Shown: positions 48,387-58,558, numbered from the stretch's first letter. The stretch is DNA of 64,000 bases from Pseudomonas vancouverensis (GCF_004348895.1 NZ_RRZK01000007.1:186001-250000); one strand, 5' to 3'. The notes: generated by a model not told the origin, from the sequence alone. Numbers and translations are program-made.

Positions 48387-49654
48387 AGCTCAGCATTCTC
48401 GGCGCACGCGTCATCGATCCAAGCAGTGGCCTGGATCAAGTCACCGATATCCACATTGAAGCCTGCAAGATCGTCGCGTTCGGTGCAGCCCCTGCCGGCT
48501 TCGTTGCCGCAGACAGCATCGACGCCAAGGGCCTGGTGGCCGCACCGGGCCTGGTCGACCTGAACGTTGCCCTGCGCGAACCGGGCTACAGCCGCAAAGG
48601 TTCGATTGTCAGCGAAACCCGCGCCGCAGCAGCAGGCGGCGTCACTAGCCTGTGCTGCCCACCGAAGACCAAACCGGTGCTGGACACCTCGGCGGTCGCC
48701 GAACTGATCCTCGACCGCGCCCGTGAGGCCGGCAACACCAAGGTTTTCCCGATTGGCGCCCTGAGCAAAGGCCTGGACGGCGAACAACTGGCAGAGCTGG
48801 TTGCCCTGCGCGATGCCGGTTGCGTGGCCTTCGGCAACGGCCTGGACAGTTTCCGCAACACCCGCACCCTGTGCCGGGCGCTGGAATACGCGGCGACCTT
48901 CGATCTGACCGTGGTGTTCAACTCCCAGGATCACGACCTCGCCGAAGGTGGCCTCGCCCACGAAGGCGCGACCGCGAGCTTCCTCGGCTTGCCGGGCATC
49001 CCTGAGTCCGCCGAGACCGTGGCCCTGGCCCGGGATCTGCTGCTGGTCGAGCAAAGCGGCGTGCGCGCGCACTTCAGCCAGCTCACCAGCGCACGCGGCG
49101 TGGAATTGATCGCCCAGGCCCAGGCCCGAGGCTTGAAGGTCACTGCCGATGTCGCCCTGTATCAGTTGATCCTGACCGACGAAGCCCTGATCGGCTTCAG
49201 CAGCCTGTACCACGTCCAGCCACCGCTGCGCACCAGCGCCGATCGTGAAGGCCTGCGGGCTGCGGTGAAGTCGGGGGTTATCTCGGCGATTTCCAGCCAT
49301 CACCAGCCGCACGAGCGCGACGCCAAACTGGCCCCCTTCGGCGCGACCGAGCCGGGCATCAGCAGTGTTGAGCTGTTGCTGCCATTGGCGATGACGCTGG
49401 TGGAAGATGGACTGCTGGATCTGCCGACGCTGCTGGCCCGTTTGGGCACGGGCCCGGCCGAGGCCCTGCGCCTGCCGGCGGGGAAACTGGCGGTGGGTGG
49501 TGCTGCAGACATCGTGCTGTTCGACCCGGCCGCTTCGACTGTCGCCGGTGAAACCTGGCTGTCCAAGGGCGAGAACTGCCCGTTCATTGGCCACAGCTTG
49601 CCAGGTGTGGTGCGTTACACCCTGGTGGATGGGCGGATCAGTCACCAGGCTTAA
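48383..49654 (+). CDS. pyrC': Dihydroorotase-like subunit of ATCase, catalytically inactive (PyrC')
   Basis: A 423-residue dihydroorotase homologue that assembles with PyrB. The metal-binding HxH of active enzymes (LVDLHVHLREPG) reads [12 protein letters not shown] near residue 60, and later metal and substrate histidines are changed too (AHFSQLTS near 230; ISSHHQPH instead of the TDHAPH type). It therefore cannot be a working dihydroorotase; its role is structural. The start is GTG 48383, within the pyrB stop overlap and preceded by AGGAG. A class B REPIN follows. Confidence 0.95.
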   Translation: MKLSILGARVIDPSSGLDQVTDIHIEACKIVAFGAAPAGFVAADSIDAKGLVAAPGLVDLNVALREPGYSRKGSIVSETRAAAAGGVTSLCCPPKTKPVLDTSAVAELILDRAREAGNTKVFPIGALSKGLDGEQLAELVALRDAGCVAFGNGLDSFRNTRTLCRALEYAATFDLTVVFNSQDHDLAEGGLAHEGATASFLGLPGIPESAETVALARDLLLVEQSGVRAHFSQLTSARGVELIAQAQARGLKVTADVALYQLILTDEALIGFSSLYHVQPPLRTSADREGLRAAVKSGVISAISSHHQPHERDAKLAPFGATEPGISSVELLLPLAMTLVEDGLLDLPTLLARLGTGPAEALRLPAGKLAVGGAADIVLFDPAASTVAGETWLSKGENCPFIGHSLPGVVRYTLVDGRISHQA

Positions 49655-49657
49655 GAC

Positions 49658-49748
49658 TGTGGCGAGCGAGCTTGCTCCCGCTGGGCTGCGCAGCAGACCT
49701 GTTTTGGGATCGCTTCGCGATCCAGCGGGAGCAAGCTCCCTCGCCACA
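49658..49748. repeat. REPIN, class B, between pyrC' and the TM2 gene
   Basis: TGTGGCGAGCGAGCTTGCTC (from 49658) faces the inverted copy ending in CTCGCCACA at 49748, with an inner GGATCGCTTCGCGATCC hairpin. Its edge is two bases from the TM2 stop, so it likely terminates both convergent genes. Confidence 0.9.
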
Positions 49749-49750
49749 AT

Positions 49751-50182
49751 TTATTGAAAGGTCCCGCGATTCTGCGAGTTGCGCAGCGACACTTGGTCAT
49801 TCAGGGTCCAAAAGTCGTACAGCACACCAATAAAGAACAGCCCGCCGGTCAGCAGGTACAGCAAGCCGCTGATCCATTTCCCCTGATACATCCGGTGCAC
49901 TCCGAACACGCCGAGAAAGGTCAGCAGAATCCACGCCACGTTGTATTCGATAGGCCCTGCGGCAAATCGATAGTCGGCCTCGCGATCCATCGCCGGGATC
50001 AGGAACAGGTCGATCAACCAGCCAATTCCCAGCAAACCGAAGGTGAAAAACCAGATCGTCCCGGTCACCGGCTTGCCGTAATAGAAGCGGTGAGCCCCGG
50101 TAAAACCGAAAATCCACAGCAGATAACCGATCACTTTACTGTGGGTGTCTTGATGTGGGACAGGTTGTTGATAGGGGTTCAT
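49751..50182 (-). CDS. TM2 domain protein with two TM2 units
   Basis: The 143-residue protein has two repeats of the TM2 pattern (helix, short turn with GxHRxY, helix): YLLWIFGFTGAHRFYYGKPVTG at about 19-40 and LLTFLGVFGVHRMYQGKWISG at about 86-106, each followed by a GLLGIGWLIDLF or GGLFFIGVLYDFW helix. Four membrane segments are expected. Function is unknown. It diverges from the NlpC/P60 gene over 251 bp. Confidence 0.88.
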   Translation of the reverse strand: MNPYQQPVPHQDTHSKVIGYLLWIFGFTGAHRFYYGKPVTGTIWFFTFGLLGIGWLIDLFLIPAMDREADYRFAAGPIEYNVAWILLTFLGVFGVHRMYQGKWISGLLYLLTGGLFFIGVLYDFWTLNDQVSLRNSQNRGTFQ

Positions 50183-50433
50183 TGATAGCCTCGTTTCACA
50201 CGATAGATAAATATTCTTGAATTCTTTGTGACTTTTTTACAGGCAGCCGACGTATGGCAAATGCTACCTTCACTCCCGTCAAACCCTTATAGCACCTGAC
50301 TTCTGTCCGACAATTGCGCCAAATTGCCGCTTCTTTGCCGCCGTTGGGCCCCAGGTTGAATCGACCAACGGCCTCGGAAGGGACAAAAAAGCTGTTATAA
50401 AGTTGCGCGCTATCCCATTAAGAGCCTTGCCTA
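50183..50433. promoter_or_regulatory. Spacer between the TM2 and NlpC/P60 genes
   Basis: AT-rich near 50200-50240 (TM2 promoter side). GCCGTTGG (50340-50347) pairs with CCAACGGC (50365-50372), and a -10-like TTATAA stands near 50395 before the peptidase gene. No gene is visible. Confidence 0.4.
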
Positions 50434-51054
50434 ATGCGTTCATTTTTCAAGACATGGCTAACCATTTGCCTTTTGATGCCACTGGCCGCCCACGCCACCA
50501 ATCGTGAGCAACGTCTTCCTAACGTTAATGGTTACACCCCAAAATCCCATGTTTCTGCTCCTTCGAGCAAAAACAAGAAAAACGCCAAACACGCTCCAAC
50601 CCTGGCCAGCAATAAAAGCGGCTTGGTACCGCCAATGGCGAGCAAGGAAAGCAGCAATGTGCTGAGCCGTGCCGTGAATGTGCTCGGTACACCTTATCGT
50701 TGGGGCGGCAGCAGCCCAAGTAAAGGCTTCGATTGCAGCGGTCTGGTGAAATACGCGTTCAACGACGCCACTTTCGACTTGCCACGTACGTCCAACGAAA
50801 TGGCCAGCGGCCATGGACAGAAAGTAGACCGCGGCGACCTGAAGCCGGGCGACCTGATTTTCTTCAACATCAAGAGCCGCCGGGTCAACCATGTTGCCAT
50901 CTACCTGGGCAACGACCGCTTTATCCACGCACCTCGCCGTGGCAAGTCGGTGACCATCGACACCTTGAAGAAACCGTACTGGGAAAGCCACTACGTGGTT
51001 GCCAAGCGGGTTCTGCCGAAAGAGCCGCATCAGATGCGAGTGGTTCAGCGCTGA
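50434..51054 (+). CDS. NlpC/P60 family cell-wall peptidase
   Basis: A 206-residue exported protein: signal peptide (FKTWLTICLLMPLAAHA|TN), a basic, Ser/Lys-rich linker to about residue 75, then an NlpC/P60 (C40) domain. The catalytic cysteine is in GTPYRWGGSSPSKGFDCSGL, the histidine in RVNHVAIYLGNDRFIHAP. These enzymes cut peptide cross-links in peptidoglycan. It lacks a lipobox, so it is probably periplasmic and soluble. A terminator follows at 51060. Confidence 0.93.
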   Translation: MRSFFKTWLTICLLMPLAAHATNREQRLPNVNGYTPKSHVSAPSSKNKKNAKHAPTLASNKSGLVPPMASKESSNVLSRAVNVLGTPYRWGGSSPSKGFDCSGLVKYAFNDATFDLPRTSNEMASGHGQKVDRGDLKPGDLIFFNIKSRRVNHVAIYLGNDRFIHAPRRGKSVTIDTLKKPYWESHYVVAKRVLPKEPHQMRVVQR

Positions 51055-51059
51055 TTTTG

Positions 51060-51084
51060 AAATCCCGGGTTTTCCCGGGATTTT
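51060..51084 (+). terminator. Intrinsic terminator after the NlpC/P60 gene
   Basis: AAATCCCGGG (51060-51069), TTTT loop, CCCGGGATTT (51074-51083). It may also serve the convergent pilT. Confidence 0.88.
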
Positions 51085-51106
51085 GCTTTGTAAGTAACGC
51101 CCGCCT

Positions 51107-52141
51107 TCAAATCCCCTCCGGCGATCGCGCCTTCTCCCGCGCATGCTCCCGACTGACCAGCCCCCTGTTCACCAACCCCTTCAAGCTCATGTCCAGCGTC
51201 TGCATCCCCAGCGCCCCGCCCGTTTGAATCGCCGAGTACATCTGCGCCACCTTGTCCTCGCGGATCAGATTACGGATCGCCGGCGTCCCCAGCATGATTT
51301 CATGGGCGGCAACCCGTCCGCCGCCAAGCTTCTTGACCAACGTCTGCGACACCACCGCGAGCAGTGATTCGGAGAGCATCGAGCGCACCATCGACTTCTC
51401 GTCCCCCGGGAATACATCCACCACGCGGTCGATGGTCTTCGCTGCCGACGTAGTGTGCAGCGTGCCAAACACCAGGTGGCCGGTTTCAGCAGCCGTCAGG
51501 GCCAGGCGAATGGTTTCCAGATCCCGCAGTTCACCGACCAGGATCACGTCCGGATCTTCGCGCAGCGCCGAACGCAGGGCCGAGGCGAAACTGCGGCTAT
51601 CGCGATGAACTTCACGTTGATTGATCAGGCATTGGCGTGATTCGTGGACGAACTCGATCGGGTCCTCGATGGTGAGGATGTGCTGTGAACGGTGGGTATT
51701 GAGATGGTCGATCATCGCCGCCAATGTGGTGGACTTGCCGCAACCGGTGGGTCCGGTTACCAGCACCAGCCCCCGCGGCGCCTCGGTGATTTTGCGGAAC
51801 ACCTCGCCCATGCCCAGTTCGTCCATGCCCGGCACAATCGAGGGAATGGTCCGAAACACCGCCCCGGCCCCGCGGTTGTGATTGAACGCATTGACCCGAA
51901 AACGCGCGACCCCGGAAACCTCAAAGGAAAAATCGGTTTCCAGGTGTTTCTCGAAGTCCGCACGCTCGGTGTCATTCATGGTCTCGTGGATCAATGCCTG
52001 CACCTGCGCATGATCCAGAGCAGGCCATTCGGTGCGTTGCATTTCGCCATCCATCCGGATCATCGGTGGCATACCTGCCGACAGGTGCAGGTCCGACGCG
52101 CCTTGGCGGACGCTGAAGGTCAGCAGTTCAGTGATATCCAT
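51107..52141 (-). CDS. pilT: Type IV pilus retraction ATPase PilT
   Basis: PilT is a hexameric ATPase at the inner-membrane base of the pilus that powers retraction and twitching. The 344-residue protein shows GASDLHLSAGMPPMIRMDG (N-terminal domain), Walker A VTGPTGCGKSTT, the Asp box TIEDPIEFVH, Walker B DPDVILVGELRD and the His box GHLVFGTLHTTSAAKTI. ATG 52141 gives the family start MDITELL. yggS diverges 56 bp away. It complements the pil-chp genes 8 kb upstream. Confidence 0.96.
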   Translation of the reverse strand: MDITELLTFSVRQGASDLHLSAGMPPMIRMDGEMQRTEWPALDHAQVQALIHETMNDTERADFEKHLETDFSFEVSGVARFRVNAFNHNRGAGAVFRTIPSIVPGMDELGMGEVFRKITEAPRGLVLVTGPTGCGKSTTLAAMIDHLNTHRSQHILTIEDPIEFVHESRQCLINQREVHRDSRSFASALRSALREDPDVILVGELRDLETIRLALTAAETGHLVFGTLHTTSAAKTIDRVVDVFPGDEKSMVRSMLSESLLAVVSQTLVKKLGGGRVAAHEIMLGTPAIRNLIREDKVAQMYSAIQTGGALGMQTLDMSLKGLVNRGLVSREHAREKARSPEGI

Positions 52142-52197
52142 AGCGCCTCTCAATTCCAGTAGAATGCCGCGAACCTTCAGACCGCTGGCGACCCTTG

Positions 52198-52884
52198 ATG
52201 TCCAACTTAGCAGACAACATTGCCCAGGTTAGTTCGCGCATACATGCCGCAACACTTGCCGCCAACCGCGCCGAAAACAGCGTGAACCTGCTGGCCGTGA
52301 GCAAGACCAAACCCGCACAAGCCCTGCGTGAAGCCTATGCCGCCGGCCTGCGTGACTTTGGCGAAAACTACCTGCAGGAAGCCTTGGGCAAGCAGCTTGA
52401 ACTCGCCGACCTGCCCTTGACCTGGCACTTCATCGGCCCCATTCAATCGAACAAGACTCGCGCCATCGCCGAGCATTTCGACTGGGTGCATTCCGTGGAT
52501 CGCCTGAAAATCGCTCAACGCCTGTCCGAGCAGCGCCCTGCCGACCTGTCGCCGTTGAACATCTGCATTCAGGTCAACGTCAGTGGCGAAGCCAGCAAAT
52601 CCGGCTGCACCCCGGCCGACCTGCCAGCCCTGGCCAATGCCATCAGCACTCTGCCCAACCTGAAGTTGCGCGGGCTGATGGCCATTCCTGAGCCAACCGA
52701 AGACCGCGCTGCCCAGGACGCCGCCTTTGCTGCCGTGCAGCGCCTTCAAGCCAGCCTCGACCTGCCGCTCGACACACTTTCCATGGGCATGAGCCACGAC
52801 CTCGAGTCCGCCATCGCCCAAGGCGCCACTTGGGTCCGCATTGGTACGGCCCTGTTTGGCGCCCGCGACTATTCACAGCCTTGA
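52198..52884 (+). CDS. yggS: PLP homeostasis protein YggS
   Basis: A 228-residue PLP-binding TIM-barrel protein without known catalysis; the cofactor lysine is K36 in LLAVSKTKP. Further marks are GENYLQEALGK, WHFIGPIQSNK and MGMSHDLESAIAQGATWVRIG. YggS/PipY proteins keep PLP and amino-acid pools balanced. ATG 52198 is chosen over a TTG three bases before it. It heads a train of genes (yggS-proC-yggT) with short gaps. Confidence 0.94.
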   Translation: MSNLADNIAQVSSRIHAATLAANRAENSVNLLAVSKTKPAQALREAYAAGLRDFGENYLQEALGKQLELADLPLTWHFIGPIQSNKTRAIAEHFDWVHSVDRLKIAQRLSEQRPADLSPLNICIQVNVSGEASKSGCTPADLPALANAISTLPNLKLRGLMAIPEPTEDRAAQDAAFAAVQRLQASLDLPLDTLSMGMSHDLESAIAQGATWVRIGTALFGARDYSQP

Positions 52885-52919
52885 ACCAGGGCTTACACAC
52901 TTCCCTATAAGGACCTGAC

Positions 52920-53738
52920 ATGAGCAAGACGCGTATTGCCTTTATCGGTGCCGGCAACATGGCCGCCAGCCTGATCGGTGGCCTGCGGGCCAAGGGTCTG
53001 GAAGCTGCACAGATCCGCGCCAGCGATCCGGGTGACGAAACCCGCGCCCGCGTGAGTGCCGAACACGGCATCGAGACCTTCGCCGACAACGCCCAGGCCA
53101 TCGACGGCGCCGACGTGGTCGTGCTGGCGGTCAAACCCCAGGCAATGAAAGCCGTGTGCGAAGCCATTCGCCCGAGCCTCAAACCGAACCAGCTGGTGGT
53201 GTCGATTGCAGCGGGCATCACCTGTGCCAGCATGAACAACTGGCTCGGCGCTCAGCCCATCGTGCGCTGCATGCCCAACACCCCGGCGCTGTTGCGTCAG
53301 GGTGTCAGCGGCCTGTTCGCCACCGCGCAGGTTACCGCCGAGCAACGCCAGCAAGCCCAGGAGCTGCTGTCTGCTGTCGGTCTCGCTCTGTGGCTGAATG
53401 AAGAGCAGCAACTGGACGCCGTGACTGCCGTTTCCGGTAGCGGCCCGGCGTACTTCTTCCTGCTGATCGAAGCCATGACCGCCGCCGGCGTCAAACTCGG
53501 CCTGCCGGCGGACATTGCCGCACAACTGACCTTGCAAACCGCGCTGGGGGCCGCACATATGGCTGTGTCCAGCGATGTCGACGCCGCTGAACTGCGTCGC
53601 CGTGTGACTTCGCCTGCGGGCACGACGGAAGCGGCCATCAAGTCGTTCCAGGCCAACGGCTTCGAAGCCCTGGTCGAAAAAGCACTCGGCGCTGCGGCGC
53701 ATCGCTCGGCCGAAATGGCCGAACAACTGGGTCAATAA
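52920..53738 (+). CDS. proC: Pyrroline-5-carboxylate reductase
   Basis: ProC makes proline from pyrroline-5-carboxylate with NADPH. The 272-residue protein has the Rossmann motif IAFIGAGNMAASLIGGL, VVLAVKPQAM, RCMPNTPALLRQGVSGL, and the active-site helix DAVTAVSGSGPAYFFLLIEA. AAGGA precedes the ATG. The pairing with yggS and yggT is common in Gammaproteobacteria. Confidence 0.96.
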   Translation: MSKTRIAFIGAGNMAASLIGGLRAKGLEAAQIRASDPGDETRARVSAEHGIETFADNAQAIDGADVVVLAVKPQAMKAVCEAIRPSLKPNQLVVSIAAGITCASMNNWLGAQPIVRCMPNTPALLRQGVSGLFATAQVTAEQRQQAQELLSAVGLALWLNEEQQLDAVTAVSGSGPAYFFLLIEAMTAAGVKLGLPADIAAQLTLQTALGAAHMAVSSDVDAAELRRRVTSPAGTTEAAIKSFQANGFEALVEKALGAAAHRSAEMAEQLGQ

Positions 53739-53748
53739 GGAGCTCTTC

Positions 53749-54339
53749 ATGATTGGATTGAACACCGCAGCGGTTTACGTGCTGCAAACCCTCGGCAGCC
53801 TGTACCTGCTGATCGTGCTGCTGCGCTTCGTGTTGCAACTGGTGCGGGCGAACTTCTACAACCCGCTCTGCCAGTTCGCCGTGAAGGCCACTCAGCCACT
53901 GCTCAAGCCGCTGCGCCGGATCATCCCGAGCATGTTCGGCCTGGACATGTCTTCGCTGGTGCTGGCGATCCTCGTGCAACTGGCGCTGATGGCCCTGACC
54001 CTGATGCTGACCTACGGCACCACCGGCAACTTCCTGCAACTGCTGATCTGGTCGATCATCGGCGTGACCGCGCTGTTCCTGAAGATCTTCTTCTTCGCCC
54101 TGATCATCAGCGTGATCCTGTCCTGGGTTGCACCGGGCAGCCACAACCCGGGCGCGGAACTGGTCAACGACATCTGCGAACCGGCCCTGGCGCCGTTCCG
54201 CAAGATCCTGCCGAACCTGGGTGGCCTGGACATCTCGCCGATCCTGGCGTTCATGGTGCTCAAGCTGATCGACATGCTGGTGATCAACAACCTGGCCGCC
54301 ATGACCCTGATGCCGGAGATTCTGCGTACGCTGATCTGA
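53749..54339 (+). CDS. yggT: YggT family membrane protein
   Basis: The 196-residue inner-membrane protein contains two YGGT repeats, each a helix pair around an NPLxQF/PG or PxLAPFRK segment (YNPLCQFAVKATQPLLKPLRRIIP; PGAELVNDICEPALAPFRKILP). Function is not firmly known; relatives affect division and ion homeostasis. It starts ten bases after proC with AAGGAG. Confidence 0.92.
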   Translation: MIGLNTAAVYVLQTLGSLYLLIVLLRFVLQLVRANFYNPLCQFAVKATQPLLKPLRRIIPSMFGLDMSSLVLAILVQLALMALTLMLTYGTTGNFLQLLIWSIIGVTALFLKIFFFALIISVILSWVAPGSHNPGAELVNDICEPALAPFRKILPNLGGLDISPILAFMVLKLIDMLVINNLAAMTLMPEILRTLI

Positions 54340-54370
54340 TTCGGCTGGCAGGCTGATCGCGTTATCGTTC

Positions 54371-54433
54371 TTCGCGAGCAAGCTCGCTCCCACAAGGTTG
54401 TGCGTACCTTGTGGGAGCAGCCCGCTCGCGAAT
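54371..54433. repeat. Compact class A REP hairpin between yggT and metX
   Basis: TTCGCGAGCAAGCTCGCTCC (from 54371) faces GGGAGCAGCCCGCTCGCGAA (54414-54433) with a short spacer that itself contains ACAAGGT/ACCTTGT. It may terminate the yggS-proC-yggT transcript. Confidence 0.85.
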
Positions 54434-54535
54434 GCAACACCTGGTTTTAAAGGAATGAAATCAAGCCCGGCCTTTGCTTGCCGCTAACCCCACCGGTCTT
54501 TAGACTTACGCCTCATTTCAACGAGAGCAGGGTCG

Positions 54536-55675
54536 ATGCCAGCTGCCTTTCCCCCCGATTCTGTTGGTCTGGTGACGCCGCAGGTGGCGCACTTCAGCGA
54601 ACCCCTGGCCCTGGCCTGTGGACGCTCGCTCCCGGCCTATGACCTGATCTACGAAACCTACGGCACGCTCAATGCCACGGCGAGCAACGCCGTGCTGATC
54701 TGCCATGCCTTGTCCGGTCACCACCATGCTGCCGGCTACCACAGCCCCGACGACCGCAAACCCGGTTGGTGGGACAGCTGTATCGGCCCCGGCAAACCCA
54801 TCGATACCAACAAGTTCTTCGTGGTCAGCCTGAACAACCTCGGCGGCTGCAACGGTTCCACAGGTCCGAGCAGCATCAATCCGGACACCGGCAAACCATT
54901 CGGCGCCGACTTCCCGGTGTTGACCGTGGAAGACTGGGTGCACAGTCAGGCGCGCCTGGCTGACCTGCTCGGTATCCGCCAGTTTGCCGCCGTGATCGGT
55001 GGCAGCCTCGGCGGCATGCAGGCGATGCAATGGAGCATCACCTACCCTGAGCGCATCCGTCACTGTGTGGCCATCGCCTCCGCGCCGAAACTGTCGGCGC
55101 AGAACATTGCCTTCAACGAAGTGGCGCGCCAGGCGATCCTCACCGACCCGGAATTCCACGGCGGTTCCTTCCAGGAACAAGGCGTGATCCCCAAGCGCGG
55201 GTTGATGCTGGCGCGGATGGTCGGGCACATCACCTACCTGTCCGACGATTCCATGGGTGAGAAATTCGGCCGCGGCCTCAAGAGCGAGAAGCTCAACTAC
55301 GACTTCCACAGCGTCGAGTTCCAGGTCGAAAGCTACCTGCGTTATCAGGGCGAAGAGTTCTCCGGGCGCTTCGATGCCAACACCTACCTGTTGATGACCA
55401 AGGCGCTGGACTACTTCGATCCGGCGGCGAACTTCGACGATAACCTGGCGAAAACCTTCGAAGGTGCGCAAGCCAGGTTCTGCGTGATGTCGTTCACCAC
55501 CGACTGGCGCTTCTCCCCTGCCCGCTCACGTGAGCTGGTGGACGCCTTGATGGCAGCCCGCAAGGACGTCTGCTACCTGGAGATCGATGCGCCGCAAGGC
55601 CACGACGCCTTCCTGATCCCGATCCCGCGTTACCTGCAGGCGTTCGGCAACTACATGAACCGCATTACGTTGTGA
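54536..55675 (+). CDS. metX: Homoserine O-acyltransferase MetX (probably succinyltransferase)
   Basis: MetX activates homoserine for methionine synthesis. The 379-residue alpha/beta hydrolase has the nucleophile S157 in [12 protein letters not shown], and the conserved [11 protein letters not shown] and GHDAFLIP segments with catalytic Asp and His. Although the family is named acetyltransferase, Pseudomonas MetX paired with MetW is reported to use succinyl-CoA. metW follows 7 bp later. Confidence 0.95.
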   Translation: MPAAFPPDSVGLVTPQVAHFSEPLALACGRSLPAYDLIYETYGTLNATASNAVLICHALSGHHHAAGYHSPDDRKPGWWDSCIGPGKPIDTNKFFVVSLNNLGGCNGSTGPSSINPDTGKPFGADFPVLTVEDWVHSQARLADLLGIRQFAAVIGGSLGGMQAMQWSITYPERIRHCVAIASAPKLSAQNIAFNEVARQAILTDPEFHGGSFQEQGVIPKRGLMLARMVGHITYLSDDSMGEKFGRGLKSEKLNYDFHSVEFQVESYLRYQGEEFSGRFDANTYLLMTKALDYFDPAANFDDNLAKTFEGAQARFCVMSFTTDWRFSPARSRELVDALMAARKDVCYLEIDAPQGHDAFLIPIPRYLQAFGNYMNRITL

Positions 55676-55682
55676 GAAAGCC

Positions 55683-56303
55683 ATGAGAGCTGATCTGGAA
55701 ATCATCCAGGAATGGATCCCCGCCGGCAGCCGCGTGCTCGACCTCGGCTGCGGTGATGGCGAGCTGCTGACCTGGCTGCGCGACAACAAGCAAGTCACCG
55801 GCTACGGCCTGGAAAACGACGCCGACAACATTGCCGAGTGCGTGGCCAAGGGCATCAACGTCATCGAGCAGGACCTGGACAAGGGCCTGGGCAACTTTGC
55901 CAGCAATAGCTTCGACATCGTGGTCATGACCCAGGCCCTGCAAGCAGTGCACTACCCGGACAAGATCCTCGATGAAATGCTGCGGGTCGGTCGCCAGTGC
56001 ATCATCACTTTCCCCAATTTCGGTCACTGGCGCTGCCGCTGGTACCTGGCGAGCAAGGGCCGGATGCCGGTTTCCGAGTTCCTGCCGTACACCTGGTACA
56101 ACACGCCGAACATTCACTTCTGCACCTTCGCCGACTTTGAGGCCTTGTGTCGCGAACGTGAGGCGAAGGTCATTGATCGGCTGGCCGTGGATCAACAGCA
56201 CCGACACGGGTGGGCCAGTAAGCTTTGGCCTAATCTGTTAGGTGAGATCGGCATTTACCGGGTCAGCAGCCCGGGCCTGACAGATCACAAGGTTGCGATC
56301 TGA
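55683..56303 (+). CDS. metW: Methionine biosynthesis protein MetW
   Basis: A 206-residue methyltransferase-fold protein (motif I SRVLDLGCGDGELLTWL, then GLENDADNI and FDIVVMTQALQAVHYP). It is needed with MetX for homoserine acylation in Pseudomonas-type organisms; whether it methylates anything is unclear. ATG 55683 lies 7 bp after metX. Confidence 0.94.
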   Translation: MRADLEIIQEWIPAGSRVLDLGCGDGELLTWLRDNKQVTGYGLENDADNIAECVAKGINVIEQDLDKGLGNFASNSFDIVVMTQALQAVHYPDKILDEMLRVGRQCIITFPNFGHWRCRWYLASKGRMPVSEFLPYTWYNTPNIHFCTFADFEALCREREAKVIDRLAVDQQHRHGWASKLWPNLLGEIGIYRVSSPGLTDHKVAI

Positions 56304-56328
56304 AACACCAATTGCGAGGAGAACGATC

Positions 56329-56763
56329 ATGGGTCGTCTAGCACTGTTTTTACTCACTGCCTGCCTGAGCGTCACGGCCATGGCCGCTGACGCCATCAAG
56401 GGCGAACGCCAGGAAAGCTTCGGCGACGTAACGGTGCACTACAACACCTTCAACTCCACCTACCTGACACCGGACATTGCCAAGTCCGCCGAACTGATCC
56501 GCAGCAAAAACCAGGGCGTGATCAATGTCTCGGTGATCAAGGACGGCAAGCCGTTGATCGCCAATGTCACCGGCACCGTCAAGGACCTGACCAGCCAGAG
56601 CGTGGCGCTGAATTTCCGTCAGATCACCGAGCAGGGCGCGGTTTACTACATCGCCCAGTACCCGGTGGAGCAGCAGGAAACCCGTACCTTCGAGATCAAG
56701 GTGCAGAACGGTGACAAGATCAACACCATCAATTTCAACCAAGAGCTTTTCCCCGGCGAATGA
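56329..56763 (+). CDS. DUF4426 family exported protein
   Basis: A 144-residue protein with a signal peptide ([18 protein letters not shown]) and a beta-rich domain: [20 protein letters not shown] and the closing [16 protein letters not shown]. The family has no known function but is conserved between metW and rdgB in pseudomonads. GAGGAG precedes ATG 56329; an ATG at 56293 inside metW is not needed. It overlaps rdgB. Confidence 0.9.
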   Translation: MGRLALFLLTACLSVTAMAADAIKGERQESFGDVTVHYNTFNSTYLTPDIAKSAELIRSKNQGVINVSVIKDGKPLIANVTGTVKDLTSQSVALNFRQITEQGAVYYIAQYPVEQQETRTFEIKVQNGDKINTINFNQELFPGE

Positions 56764-57356
56764 TGAACTTCAACCAACTCGTACTGGCCAGCCATAACGC
56801 CGGCAAACTCAAGGAACTCCAGGCCATGCTCGGCCAATCGGTGCAATTGCGCTCGATCGGTGAGTTCAGCAGCGTCGAGCCTGAAGAAACCGGCCTGTCG
56901 TTCGTCGAAAACGCCATTCTCAAGGCCCGTAATGCCGCGCGCATTTCCGGCCTGCCGGCGCTGGCCGACGATTCCGGTCTGGCCGTTGATTTCCTCGGCG
57001 GCGCGCCGGGCATCTACTCGGCGCGTTATGCCGACGGCAAGGGCGATGCGGCGAACAACGCCAAATTGCTCGACGCCCTCAAGGACGTGCCTGAAGCAGA
57101 GCGCGGCGCGCAGTTTGTCTGCGTCCTGGCACTGGTGCGTCACGCCGACGATCCACTGCCGATCCTCTGCGAAGGCCTGTGGCACGGGCGCATCCTGACC
57201 GCGGCCAGCGGTGAACACGGTTTCGGCTACGATCCGCTGTTCTGGGTACCGGAGCGCGATTGCTCCAGCGCCGAGCTGTCGCCAGCGGACAAAAACCAGA
57301 TCAGCCACCGCGCCCGTGCAATGGATCTGCTGCGCCTGCGTCTGGGTTTGAAATGA
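56760..57356 (+). CDS. rdgB: dITP/XTP pyrophosphatase (non-canonical purine NTP hydrolase)
   Basis: RdgB removes dITP, ITP and XTP from nucleotide pools. The 198-residue Ham1-type protein has [59 protein letters not shown] and [15 protein letters not shown] 56760 overlaps the preceding stop (ATGATG; the second ATG at 56763 is equally possible). It overlaps hemW by 4 bp. Confidence 0.96.
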   Translation: MMNFNQLVLASHNAGKLKELQAMLGQSVQLRSIGEFSSVEPEETGLSFVENAILKARNAARISGLPALADDSGLAVDFLGGAPGIYSARYADGKGDAANNAKLLDALKDVPEAERGAQFVCVLALVRHADDPLPILCEGLWHGRILTAASGEHGFGYDPLFWVPERDCSSAELSPADKNQISHRARAMDLLRLRLGLK

Positions 57357-58558
57357 CCCATGACGCCTCCGCGTCGCCGCTGATTGTCGGCGGTGGCGCA
57401 CAATCGCCTCGGGCGGTGCTGCCTGTCTTGCCGCCCCTGGCGCTGTACATCCACATTCCGTGGTGTGTGCGCAAATGCCCCTATTGCGACTTCAACTCCC
57501 ACACCGCCAGCCCCGTGCTGCCTGAAGAAGAGTACGTCGACGCCTTGCTCGCCGATCTCGACCAGGACCTGCACGCGGTGCATGGCCGGGAGTTGAGCTC
57601 GATTTTCTTCGGTGGCGGCACGCCGAGCCTGTTCAGCGCTCAGGCCTTGGGCCGCTTGCTTGAAGGGGTGCAACAGCGCATCCCGTTTGCCTCCGACATC
57701 GAAATTACCCTGGAAGCCAACCCCGGCACGTTCGAGCAGGAGAAGTTCATTGCCTACCGGGCGCTGGGCATCAATCGGCTGTCGATCGGCATCCAGAGCT
57801 TTCAGCAGGAAAAACTTGAGGCACTGGGTCGAATTCACAACGGCGATGAAGCCGTGCGTGCTGCCGGCATGGCTCGCCAGGCCGGGTTCGACAACTTCAA
57901 CCTGGACCTGATGCACGGCCTGCCCAATCAGTCCCTGGACGACGCCTTGAGCGACCTGCGCCAGGCCATTGCCCTGAAACCGACACACATCTCGTGGTAT
58001 CAGCTGACGCTGGAGCCGAACACGGTATTCTGGAACCAGCCGCCGACGCTGCCGGAAGACGACACCCTGTGGGACATTCAGGAGGCCGGGCAAGCATTGT
58101 TGGCCGAGCATGGTTACGCCCAGTACGAAGTCTCGGCTTATGCACAACCGGGTCGCCCGGCACGGCATAACCTCAATTACTGGAGTTTCGGCGACTTCAT
58201 CGGTATCGGTGCCGGCGCCCATGGCAAGCTCAGCCATCCGGACGGTCGCATTGTCCGCACCTGGAAGACGCGCCTGCCAAAGGATTACCTCAACCCGGCG
58301 AAAAGCTTCAAGGCCGGCGAGAAAGCGTTGAGCAATGACGAGATGCCGTTTGAGTTCCTGATGAACGCCTTGCGGCTGACCGAGGGGGTTGAGTCGCGCC
58401 TGTATCCGGAGCGTACCGGGATGAGCCTGGAAAGCCTGGCTGAAGGTCGCCACGAGGCCGAACAAAGCGGCTTGTTGCAGGTCGAACCGTCACGTCTGGC
58501 GGCCACCGAGCGCGGACAACTGTTTCTCAACGACTTGCTGCAGACATTTTTGACATAA
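57353..58558 (+). CDS. hemW: Radical SAM haem chaperone HemW
   Basis: A 401-residue radical SAM protein. The iron-sulfur cysteines are in [13 protein letters not shown] near residue 40, followed by [23 protein letters not shown] and [10 protein letters not shown]. HemW carries haem to respiratory proteins; it resembles HemN but lacks coproporphyrinogen oxidase activity. ATG 57353 overlaps the rdgB stop; the 31 residues possible upstream lie within rdgB. Confidence 0.95.
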   Translation: MTHDASASPLIVGGGAQSPRAVLPVLPPLALYIHIPWCVRKCPYCDFNSHTASPVLPEEEYVDALLADLDQDLHAVHGRELSSIFFGGGTPSLFSAQALGRLLEGVQQRIPFASDIEITLEANPGTFEQEKFIAYRALGINRLSIGIQSFQQEKLEALGRIHNGDEAVRAAGMARQAGFDNFNLDLMHGLPNQSLDDALSDLRQAIALKPTHISWYQLTLEPNTVFWNQPPTLPEDDTLWDIQEAGQALLAEHGYAQYEVSAYAQPGRPARHNLNYWSFGDFIGIGAGAHGKLSHPDGRIVRTWKTRLPKDYLNPAKSFKAGEKALSNDEMPFEFLMNALRLTEGVESRLYPERTGMSLESLAEGRHEAEQSGLLQVEPSRLAATERGQLFLNDLLQTFLT

